Assembly (NCBI GenBank): GCA_963756115.1
Contig: CAVWMN010000003.1
Location: forward strand, 1,302,001-1,366,000
DNA length: 64,000 nt
Direction: 5' to 3'
DNA from: JTS-RE37 sp963756115
GTDB taxonomy: Bacteria > Bacteroidota > Bacteroidia > Flavobacteriales > Flavobacteriaceae
The position numbers were made by a program, and so were the translations under genes. Positions within the stretch are counted from its first letter, which is position 1, and every line of letters begins with the position of its first letter. Positions 16,421-25,329 of this stretch are shown here, in pieces. The notes under the pieces are model-generated. The model was not told the DNA's origin, made no database searches, and saw nothing but the letters and a program-made list of their open reading frames with translations.

Positions 16421-18640
16421 ATGAATAAACTGTATATCCTTTGCTTCCTGGCAATTAGTGTTACAAGCCCCCTTTTAGCACAGGAGAAGGAGATCACACT
16501 GGAAGAAATTTGGGGAGGAGCATACAGGACGGAAGACCTTGAGGTATTGCGATCCATGAACAATGGCGGGCAATACACCGTATTGAAAACAGATCCTAAC
16601 TCCGGGAACACATCCGTCGATGTTTATGATTATGAGACACGCGAAAAGGTGAAGACCCTGGTCTCCTCATCAGAGTTGCCCGGAGTTCCCGGGTTTTCTT
16701 CCTATTCCCTAAGTGATGATGAGACTAAAATACTCCTTGCAACTGAAGTGGTACCCGTTTTCAGGCGTTCCACATTAGGTGTATTTTATGTTTATGACCT
16801 GGCAAAAGAGGACCTGACCAGGATTTCCGAATACAGGATCCAGGAACCCACGCTTTCTCCCAATGGAAAGCTGTTAGCATATGTCTATGAGAACAACCTT
16901 TACCTTTTCAACCTCGATGACAAGTCGACCAGGCAGTTGACAAGCGACGGGAAAAAGAATAAGATCATCAATGGGGTGACGGATTGGGTTTATGAAGAAG
17001 AATTCGCATTCGTCAGGGCCTTTGAATGGAACGCCAATGGCACTGAAATAGCATTCCTTCGATTTGATGAAACAGAAGTCCCGGAATTTTCGATGGAAGT
17101 CTATGGCAAGAACCTTTACCCGGGTCAAAATGTATTTAAATATCCCAAAGCGGGCGAAAAAAACGCAGTGGTCACCTTACAGGTTTATGACCTCGCAACG
17201 GACCATGTAACTTCAATCGACCTTGGGGAGGCATACTACATTCCCAGGATCAAATGGATGAATGATCCTTACCGTTTGAGTGTCCGTTCCCTGAACCGGC
17301 ACCAGAACCAGTTAATACTCCAATCCGTCAATACCAAGGACGGTACGGTCTCCGTGCTTTTGGAGGAAACAGATGCTGCTTATGTAGACATAACGGATGA
17401 TCTTACCTTCCTGGAAGATGACAGTTTTATCTGGACAAGCGAGCAGGACGGATATAACCACCTCTACCTGTATAGCCCTGAGGGGAAACTGAAAAACCAG
17501 ATCACCCGTGGGGATTGGGAGGTAACAAAGTATTACGGATATGACAAACAAACCGACAGGATCTATTATCAGTCTACGGCAAACGGGTCTATAAACCGCG
17601 ATGTGTACAGTGTAAAAATCAATGGGAAGGATACTAAAAGGCTTACCTCGGGAGAAGGTACCCATAACGCCGATTTCAGCACCGACTTCAGTTACTTTAT
17701 CAATACCTATTCCAGTGCTACCACACCACCAGTGTATACTTTGCGAAGTGCAGCCAGCGGGAAGGAATTGAATGTCATCGAAGATAACAGCGAACTTGTT
17801 GAAAAATTATCGGGATATGAACTGAGCCCGAAAGAATTCTCGACCCTGGAGATCAATGGCAACCAGTTGAATATGTACTTGATAAAGCCACGGGATTTTG
17901 ATCCATCCAAAAAATACCCCTTGCTCATGTACCAATATAGTGGCCCAGGCTCACAAAACGTGACGAATTCCTGGATGGGCACCAATGATTACTGGCATCA
18001 GATGCTGGCGTCGGAGGGCTATGTCATAGCATGTGTTGATGGCAGGGGGACTGGTTTCAAAGGGCGTGATTTCAAAAAAGTGACGCAAAAGGAATTAGGC
18101 AAATATGAAGTGGAAGACCAAATTGCAGCAGCCAAAAAATTGAGCACCCTCCCATTTATCGATGAAGGTAAAACCGGCATCTGGGGTTGGAGTTATGGCG
18201 GTTTTATGACAACAAACTGCCTTTTAAAAGGCAACGATACCTTCGAAATGGGCATTGCAGTGGCTCCTGTGACCAGCTGGCGTTTTTACGATACCATCTA
18301 TACCGAGCGCTATATGCAAACCCCCCAGGAAAATGCCAGCGGCTATGATGAAAACTCCCCGCTGAATTATCCTGAATTGCTGGAAGGCGATTTCCTGTTG
18401 GTACACGGCTCCGGCGATGACAATGTGCATGTTCAGAATACCATGAGGATGATCGAAGCATTGGTACAGGCTAACAAACAATTTGACTGGGCTGTTTACC
18501 CTGATAAAAGCCATTCCATTTCGGGGGGCAATACCAGGTTGCACCTATATACGAAAATGACCAACTTTATACGGGAACACCTCGGGAATAAGGAAGAAAT
18601 ATCGCATAAAATGAATACCAAGGAATTGATAAAAGGGTAA
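16421..18640 (+). CDS. Dipeptidyl peptidase IV (S9 family serine peptidase)
   Basis: The 739-residue secreted enzyme removes Xaa-Pro dipeptides from peptide N-termini. It has a signal peptide (about residues 1-20, ending LLAQ), a DPPIV N-terminal beta-propeller to about residue 470 containing the EE motif (VYEEEFAF) that anchors the substrate amino terminus, and an alpha/beta-hydrolase domain. The catalytic triad is visible: Ser591 in GWSYGGF, Asp666 in GSGDDNVH and His698 in DKSHS. It is followed 38 bases later by a POT di/tripeptide transporter, giving a coherent peptide-scavenging pair. The last 15 residues look like a variable tail; no T9SS domain is present. Confidence 0.93.
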   Translation: MNKLYILCFLAISVTSPLLAQEKEITLEEIWGGAYRTEDLEVLRSMNNGGQYTVLKTDPNSGNTSVDVYDYETREKVKTLVSSSELPGVPGFSSYSLSDDETKILLATEVVPVFRRSTLGVFYVYDLAKEDLTRISEYRIQEPTLSPNGKLLAYVYENNLYLFNLDDKSTRQLTSDGKKNKIINGVTDWVYEEEFAFVRAFEWNANGTEIAFLRFDETEVPEFSMEVYGKNLYPGQNVFKYPKAGEKNAVVTLQVYDLATDHVTSIDLGEAYYIPRIKWMNDPYRLSVRSLNRHQNQLILQSVNTKDGTVSVLLEETDAAYVDITDDLTFLEDDSFIWTSEQDGYNHLYLYSPEGKLKNQITRGDWEVTKYYGYDKQTDRIYYQSTANGSINRDVYSVKINGKDTKRLTSGEGTHNADFSTDFSYFINTYSSATTPPVYTLRSAASGKELNVIEDNSELVEKLSGYELSPKEFSTLEINGNQLNMYLIKPRDFDPSKKYPLLMYQYSGPGSQNVTNSWMGTNDYWHQMLASEGYVIACVDGRGTGFKGRDFKKVTQKELGKYEVEDQIAAAKKLSTLPFIDEGKTGIWGWSYGGFMTTNCLLKGNDTFEMGIAVAPVTSWRFYDTIYTERYMQTPQENASGYDENSPLNYPELLEGDFLLVHGSGDDNVHVQNTMRMIEALVQANKQFDWAVYPDKSHSISGGNTRLHLYTKMTNFIREHLGNKEEISHKMNTKELIKG

Positions 18641-18678
18641 ATAAGACCCCTTTCAATAGCAACTAAACAACAACCAGG

Positions 18679-20211
18679 ATGGAAACCAAACCGGAATTTA
18701 TAGAAGAACAACAATACATGGGACACCCCAAAGGGCTGTTCTATTTGTTTTTTGCAGAACTGTGGGAACGGTTCAGTTTTTATGGTATGCGCGCCCTGCT
18801 CACGCTGTATATGGTCAACGTGATCTTTGAGGCACTTGTGGAAAGGGATTATGCTGCAGCTGCGGTTTACTCGGCCTATGGTTCCCTGGTTTATGCATCA
18901 ACGGTCATCGGCGGAAGGATTTCAGATACCATCCTGGGGATGCGCAGATCCATATTTCTTGGGGGCATCCTAATGGCATTGGGACACTTTGTTCTCGCAT
19001 TGCCAAGCAATATTGCTTTTTACACAGCACTCTCACTAATTGTGGTAGGCAACGGTTTCTTTAAGCCCAATATTTCCACTTTTGTAGGCTCGCTTTACAG
19101 ACAAGGCGATCCAAGGAAGGATTCGGGTTTCGTTATTTTTTATATGGGGATCAATATCGGTGGCTTTGTGGCCCCTTTGCTTTGCGGCTGGCTGGGTAGC
19201 ACCTACGGATGGCACTATGGTTTTGGTCTTGCCGGTATCGGAATGCTCACCGGCCTGTTGTTTTTCTGGAGCGGTATCCGGAAGAATGTTTTCGGCGATA
19301 AGGGGATGGCGCCCAGCGAAGCTGTGCTGGAACGAAAAGTTGCGGGGGTCAGGCAAAAAGTTCTTGTTCCTGTCCTGGCAGTTGTTGCCGTTCCCGTCAT
19401 AGCACTTTTGCTATCTTCCTACAAACCCCTGGGAAGTGAAGGCTCCTTTTTTGAGGACCAGAATATTGTAAACATTATTTTTAAAATTATAGCAGTCCTT
19501 ATCTTTGCCTACCTGGGGTATATTATGTACCAGTCTACGCTGGATGAACGAAAAAAACTGTTCATGGCGGTATTGATAACCCTTTTCATGACAATATTCT
19601 GGGGGTTTCACGAGCTTTCAGGCAGTGTAATTACATTGTTTGCAGACCGGAATGTAAACCTGCTCGTAGTTGATGCGGCACAGACCAATGCCCTCAATTC
19701 CATGTTTATCATCATACTTTCAATTCCTATCTCCCTTTTATTCACCTATCTGGCTAAAAAGAACCTCAATCCACGGACCCCCTATAAGTTTGGCCTCGGC
19801 CTTGCGTTTGCGGGCATCAGTTTTTATATCCTTGCCCTCAGCGGCGGAAGTGCTGATTCCAATGGAATGGTGCCTTTTTCCTACCTGTTGATCATGTATT
19901 TTTTGATTTCGGTGGGGGAACTGTTCATGTCACCCGTGGGTCTGTCCAAGATCACCGATTTATCCCCCAAGCGAATTGTTGCCTTTATGATGGGCGTATG
20001 GTTCCTATCATCAGCCTTTGCCTTTCAGGTCGTGGGTTTTATTGGCAAACAACTCGCTATTGAGAGTGAGGACAAAAATGTAGGGGGTTTTGAGACATTG
20101 ACGGTCTATACGGATGGATTTGAACTGATCGCCATGTACGCCCTGGGAGCGGCAGCAATCGTTTTGGTTACGGCTCCGCTTATGAAAAGACTGATGGGCG
20201 ATGTCCATTAA
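18679..20211 (+). CDS. Proton-dependent oligopeptide transporter (POT/PTR2 family)
   Basis: The 510-residue inner-membrane protein has 12 or more helices. POT signatures are the N-terminal ELWERFSFYGMRALLTLYM (contains the ExxERFxYY-type proton-coupling motif) and the FYMGINIGGFVAPLLCGWLG stretch (PTR2 signature, near residue 155). It imports di- and tripeptides with protons. Placement just after a secreted dipeptidyl peptidase suggests it takes up the released dipeptides. Its TAA overlaps the comEC stop on the other strand by four bases. Confidence 0.93.
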   Translation: METKPEFIEEQQYMGHPKGLFYLFFAELWERFSFYGMRALLTLYMVNVIFEALVERDYAAAAVYSAYGSLVYASTVIGGRISDTILGMRRSIFLGGILMALGHFVLALPSNIAFYTALSLIVVGNGFFKPNISTFVGSLYRQGDPRKDSGFVIFYMGINIGGFVAPLLCGWLGSTYGWHYGFGLAGIGMLTGLLFFWSGIRKNVFGDKGMAPSEAVLERKVAGVRQKVLVPVLAVVAVPVIALLLSSYKPLGSEGSFFEDQNIVNIIFKIIAVLIFAYLGYIMYQSTLDERKKLFMAVLITLFMTIFWGFHELSGSVITLFADRNVNLLVVDAAQTNALNSMFIIILSIPISLLFTYLAKKNLNPRTPYKFGLGLAFAGISFYILALSGGSADSNGMVPFSYLLIMYFLISVGELFMSPVGLSKITDLSPKRIVAFMMGVWFLSSAFAFQVVGFIGKQLAIESEDKNVGGFETLTVYTDGFELIAMYALGAAAIVLVTAPLMKRLMGDVH

Positions 20212-22235
20212 TCGCAACTACTGAATTCATAGGCTCCCTGCTCCCCTGTGTAGTGGAAAGGGATCTTACGTTCGGCACAGGATGTTTTCCAACGCGCCAC
20301 ATAAGAACGGTAATTACTTCCATCAACCAGTACCCTCGCAGGGTGGATTGAATCCAGGAATCGGGCCAGGTTGATCTTCGGGGATTGGGTCAGAACCACA
20401 ATGCCTGTATTATACGAATGAGGCGGGTAGAGTCCGAGGCTGTCCATGAGCAATAGGTTTTCTGCCCCCAGTACATAACTATTTTGCAACTTCTCAAATG
20501 AACAGTCCCTGATCCGCTCCGCTATCTTATAATCCGATAGGATCTTAGCCGTAACAGCCGTGTCAGAGGCCAGTACGCGGAGGGATGCGCCTTGTTGCCG
20601 TAAAATAACAGTATGGGCAGTTTGGTGCATCAGCAGTGTTTTGGTCGTATCCCGGGTTACAGAAACCTGGTAGACTCCCCAGGCCTGAAAGGAAATGACG
20701 GCCAGCAACAACAGGGCAATTTGTTTGGTGGAGCGCCGGTCCAGGGCGGGGATGAGGGCGATAATGATACCATAGGCTAGCAACAGCTGCACCCCGTCAA
20801 ACGGGATATTCCGAAACAGGAAGGCTTCCTGCCGGGCTATCCAACCTACAACCGAATTCATCCAATGGATCAGGGTATTATATAGTACCACTATAAAATG
20901 GGGGAGGACACCCACTATGGAAAGGGCTATGACACCAATCCCCAGGCTCAGCAGCACGCCGAGAAAAGGGACGATCACCAGATTGGATACAAAAAATAAT
21001 CCCGGAAACTGATGGAAATAATACAAGGCAAGGGGAACTACCCCCAATTGAGCAGCAAGGGAAACAGACAGTAGTTGCCAGACCTTCCGCAACAGCCTGT
21101 TGTGGGGAGACCAGAACCGTTGTAACCGGGGATAGATCCACACAATGGCAAAAACGGCCGCATAACTCATTTGAAATCCCGCCTGGAACAACAGCATGGG
21201 ATTAAATAGCAGCAATATGAAGAACATGGACAATGCCAGGATATTGAATGTATTGGCAGGCCGCTCCAGGTAAAGGGCATAGGCGACAAATGAAAACATC
21301 GTGACCGCCCGTATAAGGGAGGCGGAAAGTCCCGCTATAAAAGCAAATGCCCAGAGCATGGCTACAATGGTCCCCAGCTTAATGCTATTGCCATGTGGCA
21401 GGCGTGACAAAGGTTGCAACAGAAATTGCAACAATAACAAAAGGATGCCGATATGTAATCCGGAAAGTGCCAGGATGTGGACGGCCCCTGCATCTTTGTA
21501 TCGGGAATATGTTTCCGTACTGATCTCGCTGCGGTCGCCCAAAAGCAGGGCACTCATTACGCCCAGTTCTTCCTGGCCGAACGCGGCTTCCTTTAATCGG
21601 GTAAGTATGTGCTCCTTCACTTCATCTGCCAGCCCGACTACCGTGCGGGCAGGGTCTGGTCTTCGGATGAATGTATTTCCTGAAAGGCTGAGTTGGTGGT
21701 AAATGCCCATCCCGTGAAGGTATTTTTTATAGCTGAATTGATGCGGGTTTAAAGGAGGTAGGATATTTTCAGGAACGGCACGGGCTATAATTTCATCATC
21801 TGTCAATAAGGGTTGGGTCGATGAATCTTTCCGTATGTTCAGCAGTACTTTTCCAGATGCATACTGACCTCCCACCCCCCGGACCCTGGCAATATACCGA
21901 TCTGCAAAGGAGCCGGTTTTCAGAACTTCCCTGATCTTAAGGTGCCAGGTTAGATTGTTGTCAAAAGATTGGCGGGAATAATGGGATGAATGATTCGCAG
22001 GCTGTGCAAGCGAATAGGCCGTGGCACCGATGCCAAGCAGGACGGCAGCCATCGTAAGTCCGAAGGCTATACTCTCCCTGTTTTTTTGATGGTGGAATAA
22101 TACGCCGAGGCCTGTCCCGGCCATCCCCGTAAAAAGGATGGGGACCAGGGGTTGCAGGTCAACCATAAAACCAACCAGTATGCCACACACCAGGAGGATG
22201 GTGAATTTGATAGGTATGAATTCCAGCAATTGCAT
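20208..22235 (-). CDS. comEC: ComEC/Rec2-family DNA uptake channel, no metallo-beta-lactamase motif
   Basis: The 675-residue polytopic membrane protein has an N-terminal DUF4131 region with three helices and an OB-like loop, then the Competence domain (about residues 230-500) containing LLLGDRSEI and the HILALSGLHIGILL signature. ComEC carries single-stranded DNA across the inner membrane during natural transformation. The C-terminal region of about 150 residues should correspond to the metallo-beta-lactamase domain, but has no HxHxDH motif, so nuclease activity at that site is unlikely. It starts one base before the NlpC/P60 stop, so the two are probably cotranscribed. Confidence 0.9.
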   Translation of the reverse strand: MQLLEFIPIKFTILLVCGILVGFMVDLQPLVPILFTGMAGTGLGVLFHHQKNRESIAFGLTMAAVLLGIGATAYSLAQPANHSSHYSRQSFDNNLTWHLKIREVLKTGSFADRYIARVRGVGGQYASGKVLLNIRKDSSTQPLLTDDEIIARAVPENILPPLNPHQFSYKKYLHGMGIYHQLSLSGNTFIRRPDPARTVVGLADEVKEHILTRLKEAAFGQEELGVMSALLLGDRSEISTETYSRYKDAGAVHILALSGLHIGILLLLLQFLLQPLSRLPHGNSIKLGTIVAMLWAFAFIAGLSASLIRAVTMFSFVAYALYLERPANTFNILALSMFFILLLFNPMLLFQAGFQMSYAAVFAIVWIYPRLQRFWSPHNRLLRKVWQLLSVSLAAQLGVVPLALYYFHQFPGLFFVSNLVIVPFLGVLLSLGIGVIALSIVGVLPHFIVVLYNTLIHWMNSVVGWIARQEAFLFRNIPFDGVQLLLAYGIIIALIPALDRRSTKQIALLLLAVISFQAWGVYQVSVTRDTTKTLLMHQTAHTVILRQQGASLRVLASDTAVTAKILSDYKIAERIRDCSFEKLQNSYVLGAENLLLMDSLGLYPPHSYNTGIVVLTQSPKINLARFLDSIHPARVLVDGSNYRSYVARWKTSCAERKIPFHYTGEQGAYEFSSCD

Positions 22236-22236
22236 C

Positions 22237-22812
22237 CTACAATATCCTGGTGGCTTTTACGAATGCATAATTCCAGAATCCTTCGTGGAGTGAAGATACA
22301 ATTACCCCCCGTGAAGTAGTGGAATGTATAAATTTGATATCATCCCCTTCCACCGCTACAACAAGCCCCACATGGTTAATATTTTTTCCCTTTCTGCTGG
22401 TTTTGAAGAACAGCAGGTCACCCTTGGCAACCTGTGTGATGCGAATGCGTTTTCCTTCTTCCGCCATTTGATACGAGATCCGTGGCAGCGGAATATCATG
22501 TTCTGCAAAGGCAACATACAACAGGCCTGAACAATCCATCCCCTTTCTTGTGGTACCGCCGAATTTATAGCGGACCCCCGAATAGGTCATGGCTGTACTG
22601 ATTATCTGTTCCGCTTTCAGTGGCATAGCTGCTGAAGGCGCATCAGCTGCTTCCATATCAGGCTCCCGCGAGGATTCATAAGGAGATACGCGATCTTTAT
22701 TACCGGCCTTCACAGCTATTTTCCGCTCCTCACTGTAGGTGGTCTTTTTCCTGACCACCCCGCAACCCGTGATACAAACCAGTATAAGAAGGGAGATGAT
22801 TTTACGTGCCAT
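22237..22812 (-). CDS. NlpC/P60 (C40) cell-wall peptidase lipoprotein
   Basis: The 191-residue lipoprotein has lipobox CITGC with lipidated Cys17. After a linker rich in Lys and Glu, an NlpC/P60 domain runs from about residue 69 to the end. The catalytic triad is visible: Cys94 in GMDCSGL, His147 in INHVGL and a third polar residue His163 in FIHST. Such enzymes cut gamma-D-Glu-diaminopimelate bonds in peptidoglycan peptides. It lies 25 bases downstream of lpxB and directly upstream of comEC, in a minus-strand envelope cluster. The role could be wall remodelling for growth. Confidence 0.92.
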   Translation of the reverse strand: MARKIISLLILVCITGCGVVRKKTTYSEERKIAVKAGNKDRVSPYESSREPDMEAADAPSAAMPLKAEQIISTAMTYSGVRYKFGGTTRKGMDCSGLLYVAFAEHDIPLPRISYQMAEEGKRIRITQVAKGDLLFFKTSRKGKNINHVGLVVAVEGDDIKFIHSTTSRGVIVSSLHEGFWNYAFVKATRIL

Positions 22813-22837
22813 TCCTGCAATTTATGCGTTAACGCTG

Positions 22838-23956
22838 CTAAAACTTTGCATTTTCAATAATCAATGCAGCGGTCTTTTCGCTGGCCCCGCGACCCCCCAG
22901 TTTCTGCTCCAGATCATAATAGGCTTCAAACTGGGCTTTCCTTCCGGGACCTGCCACTATTTTTTTCAACGCTTCAATTAGGTTTTTGGTATTTAAATCG
23001 CCCTGAATCAACTCCTGTACCACTTCCCGTTGCATGATCAGGTTTACCAGCGAGATGTATTCAAGTGTTATGAGCTTCTTGGCAATCTGATACGAGATCC
23101 AATTGCCCTTGTAACAGACAACTTGCGGAACTTTAAAAAGGGCGGTTTCCAGGGTAGCTGTACCACTGGTGACCAGGGCAGCGTATGAAAAACGAAGCAG
23201 GCCATAGGTTTTGTTGGAAACAAAACCCACATTGGAATTTTTCAGGAAGGGCGCATAAAAATCGGCATCAAGGCTCGGGGCACCTGCAATTACAAACTGG
23301 TATTCCGGGAAGCTACTTGTTACGGAAAGCATGACTTCCAGCATTTTTTCAACCTCCTGCCTGCGGCTTCCGGGCAAAAGTGCTATGATCGGCCTTTCAG
23401 GATGGAGGCCATTGGATACCCTGAAGGATGCTTCTTTTTGCTGAGGCATTGAACCGATGGCATCAACCAGTGGATGCCCTACGAAGTGCACGGGAAATCC
23501 GTGTTTTTTTTCATAGAATTCCTTTTCAAAAGGCAGGATTACATACATATGGTCAATATCCCTTTTGATCTTACGGATCCTTCCTTCACGGGATGCCCAG
23601 ATTTGGGGGGAAATATAATAACTGGTCTGGTAATCATTTTCACGGGCCCATTGCGCGATCCTCAGGTTAAACCCGGAATAATCAATAAAGATAATGACAT
23701 CAGGATGGAAGGCCGCTATATCCTCCTTGCAAAACCGGATGTTTTTGAAGATGGTACCAACATTGGCCAGCACCTCTGTAAACCCCATAAACGCCATTTC
23801 TTTATAATGCCTCACCAACTCGCCACCCGCCTGTTGCATAAGATCGCCACCCCAACACCGTACAATGGCATCGCTATCCTGTTCCCGTAAAGATTTGATT
23901 AAGTTCGAACCATGAAGGTCGCCGGAAGCCTCCCCGGCGATGATATAGTATTTCAT
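22838..23956 (-). CDS. lpxB: Lipid-A-disaccharide synthase
   Basis: The 372-residue peripheral membrane glycosyltransferase (GT19) joins UDP-2,3-diacylglucosamine and lipid X to make lipid A disaccharide. Signatures are the start MKYYIIAGEASGDLHGSNLI, the central FIDYSGFNLRIA and the UDP-binding LLPGSRRQEVE and TSGTATLE. I set the start at the ATG 23956, which gives the canonical N-terminus and has GGAGA seven bases upstream; the longer GTG version at 23980 would only add eight unconserved residues. surE and a small membrane gene precede it on the same strand. Confidence 0.95.
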   Translation of the reverse strand: MKYYIIAGEASGDLHGSNLIKSLREQDSDAIVRCWGGDLMQQAGGELVRHYKEMAFMGFTEVLANVGTIFKNIRFCKEDIAAFHPDVIIFIDYSGFNLRIAQWARENDYQTSYYISPQIWASREGRIRKIKRDIDHMYVILPFEKEFYEKKHGFPVHFVGHPLVDAIGSMPQQKEASFRVSNGLHPERPIIALLPGSRRQEVEKMLEVMLSVTSSFPEYQFVIAGAPSLDADFYAPFLKNSNVGFVSNKTYGLLRFSYAALVTSGTATLETALFKVPQVVCYKGNWISYQIAKKLITLEYISLVNLIMQREVVQELIQGDLNTKNLIEALKKIVAGPGRKAQFEAYYDLEQKLGGRGASEKTAALIIENAKF

Positions 23957-24052
23957 GTCTCCGTGGATTAAATTAGGCACAAGTTAAGTAATATATGAAA
24001 GACAGACAGGGTGTAAATAATTCCTTATGGACTCTTCCAGCCTGTAACAAGG

Positions 24053-24337
24053 TCAGAACAATTTATAATAAAGGATCACCATCGCAGTAAGGAGCGTGGC
24101 CATCAATACACCTTTAGCCCGGGAATCGCGCTTTAGTTTCAGGAAACCAAAGAAGGCGACAAGGTTCAGGATGGCACCTAATGCCAGAAGACTTCCCACA
24201 TGGCCTTGTTCCACTGCTATCGTAAAGGTCTCACTGATCCCGTATTGGGAAAACAGCAGTATATAAAGCAGGGAACCAACCGTATTTGCAATGATACCTA
24301 CGATAAATCCTATGGTAATTTCCTTTTTTCTATTCAT
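24053..24337 (-). CDS. Small membrane protein, three hydrophobic segments
   Basis: The 94-residue protein begins MNRKKEITIGFI. Hydrophobic segments lie at about residues 8-28, 45-62 and 74-93, separated by short charged loops (KLKRDSRAKG). The ATG at 24337 overlaps the end of surE by eight bases, so translation is probably coupled. A longer reading frame upstream lies inside surE and gives an implausible proline-rich N-terminus, so it was discarded. I do not recognise a family; it could be an integral membrane protein of the lipid A/envelope cluster, since lpxB follows. Confidence 0.7.
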   Translation of the reverse strand: MNRKKEITIGFIVGIIANTVGSLLYILLFSQYGISETFTIAVEQGHVGSLLALGAILNLVAFFGFLKLKRDSRAKGVLMATLLTAMVILYYKLF

Positions 24338-25109
24338 TGAGATTCCAGTTATTGATATTTTGGATGGCATGGTGGGCGGTGAGGTCAAATTGGGTGGGCA
24401 CAACTGATATAAAACCATTGGAAAGCGCCCATTCATCAGTATCGTCCCCTTTGTCGAGTAACTCGAATTCTCCCGTGAGCCAGTAATATTCCTTTCCCAT
24501 GGGGTTTATGCGCTTGTCAAAATTTTCTTTCCAGTTGGCCTTCGCCTGCCGGCATACCTTTATACCCTCGATCTTGCCGCCGGATGGTTTTGGTATATTG
24601 ACATTCAGGACCACACCGTTGGTGAGTCCATGTTGCAGTGCCTCCCTGACGATGGTTTTGACAAAAGGTCCGGCAGGTTCAAAATCAGCCTCCCATGCAT
24701 AATCACAGAGGGAAAAACCGATGGCTGGGATACCTTCTATCCCGGCCTCTATCGCGGCACTCATCGTACCGGAGTAAATTACGTTTATGGACGAATTGGA
24801 CCCATGGTTGATACCACTGACGCAGATATCGGGTTTCCGCTGCAAAATTACCCGTAACGCCAGTTTTACACAATCTGCAGGGGTCCCGCTGCAACTGTAC
24901 TCGGTCTCCGCCCCGTTTTCCAGATCAATGGTAACCTTTTTGGAGAACAAGGTGCTATCCAGCGTAATGGCATGGCCCATACCGGATTGGGGGCTGTCTG
25001 GTGCCACTACGACCACGTCCCCCAGCTCCTTCATATAGCGGATCAAAGCCCTGAGACCGGGTGCTGTAATTCCGTCGTCATTGGTTACCAGGATCAGGGG
25101 TTTTCGCAT
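24330..25109 (-). CDS. surE: 5'/3'-nucleotidase SurE
   Basis: The 259-residue metal-dependent nucleoside-monophosphate phosphatase carries the family metal motif in ILVTNDDGI (Asp11, Asp12), then SGMGHAIT, SGINHGSNSS and YSGTMSAA. The start is the ATG at 25109: the longer TTG reading (25130) falls inside the -7 promoter box, and the ATG version begins with the typical KPLILVTNDDG. SurE clears nucleotides under stress, and with lpxB it is part of a conserved Flavobacteriaceae gene neighbourhood, as far as I recall. The final residues overlap the downstream small membrane gene by eight bases. Confidence 0.95.
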   Translation of the reverse strand: MRKPLILVTNDDGITAPGLRALIRYMKELGDVVVVAPDSPQSGMGHAITLDSTLFSKKVTIDLENGAETEYSCSGTPADCVKLALRVILQRKPDICVSGINHGSNSSINVIYSGTMSAAIEAGIEGIPAIGFSLCDYAWEADFEPAGPFVKTIVREALQHGLTNGVVLNVNIPKPSGGKIEGIKVCRQAKANWKENFDKRINPMGKEYYWLTGEFELLDKGDDTDEWALSNGFISVVPTQFDLTAHHAIQNINNWNLNE

Positions 25110-25127
25110 GCTATATACTTTATGGCG

Positions 25128-25135
25128 CAAAAATA
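25128..25135 (-). promoter_or_regulatory. -7 promoter box for surE operon
   Basis: TATTTTTG on the minus strand, exact TAnnTTTG match, 18 bases before the surE ATG. Its presence decides against the TTG start, which would begin within the box. Confidence 0.5.
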
Positions 25136-25235
25136 CGTTTTTCCCTAAGACCGCTATGGGGTGTGCTTTAACAAAAAATTAATGGGGGGCTCTATTACAG
25201 TGGCATGGTTTTTTCAGTATCTTAGGGAATTCAAT

Positions 25236-25269
25236 GGATTTGTGCATTCCCCGGATTTGTGCATTCCCC
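25236..25269 (+). repeat. 17-bp perfect tandem repeat (two copies)
   Basis: GGATTTGTGCATTCCCC occurs twice head to tail, 61 bases before the tail-specific protease start. Could be slippage or a pair of operator sites. Confidence 0.85.
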
Positions 25270-25329
25270 CAAACCCTGGATGGATTATACAACAGATGGA
25301 AGGTCTGCCACCAAATTAAAATAATTTAG

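Noticed and set aside
24338..24436. Longer start for the small membrane gene after surE
   Set aside because: The extension lies within surE and is proline rich; ATG 24337 gives a sensible two- to three-helix protein.
25109..25130. Longer TTG start for surE
   Set aside because: It lies within the -7 promoter box; the ATG at 25109 gives the standard N-terminus.
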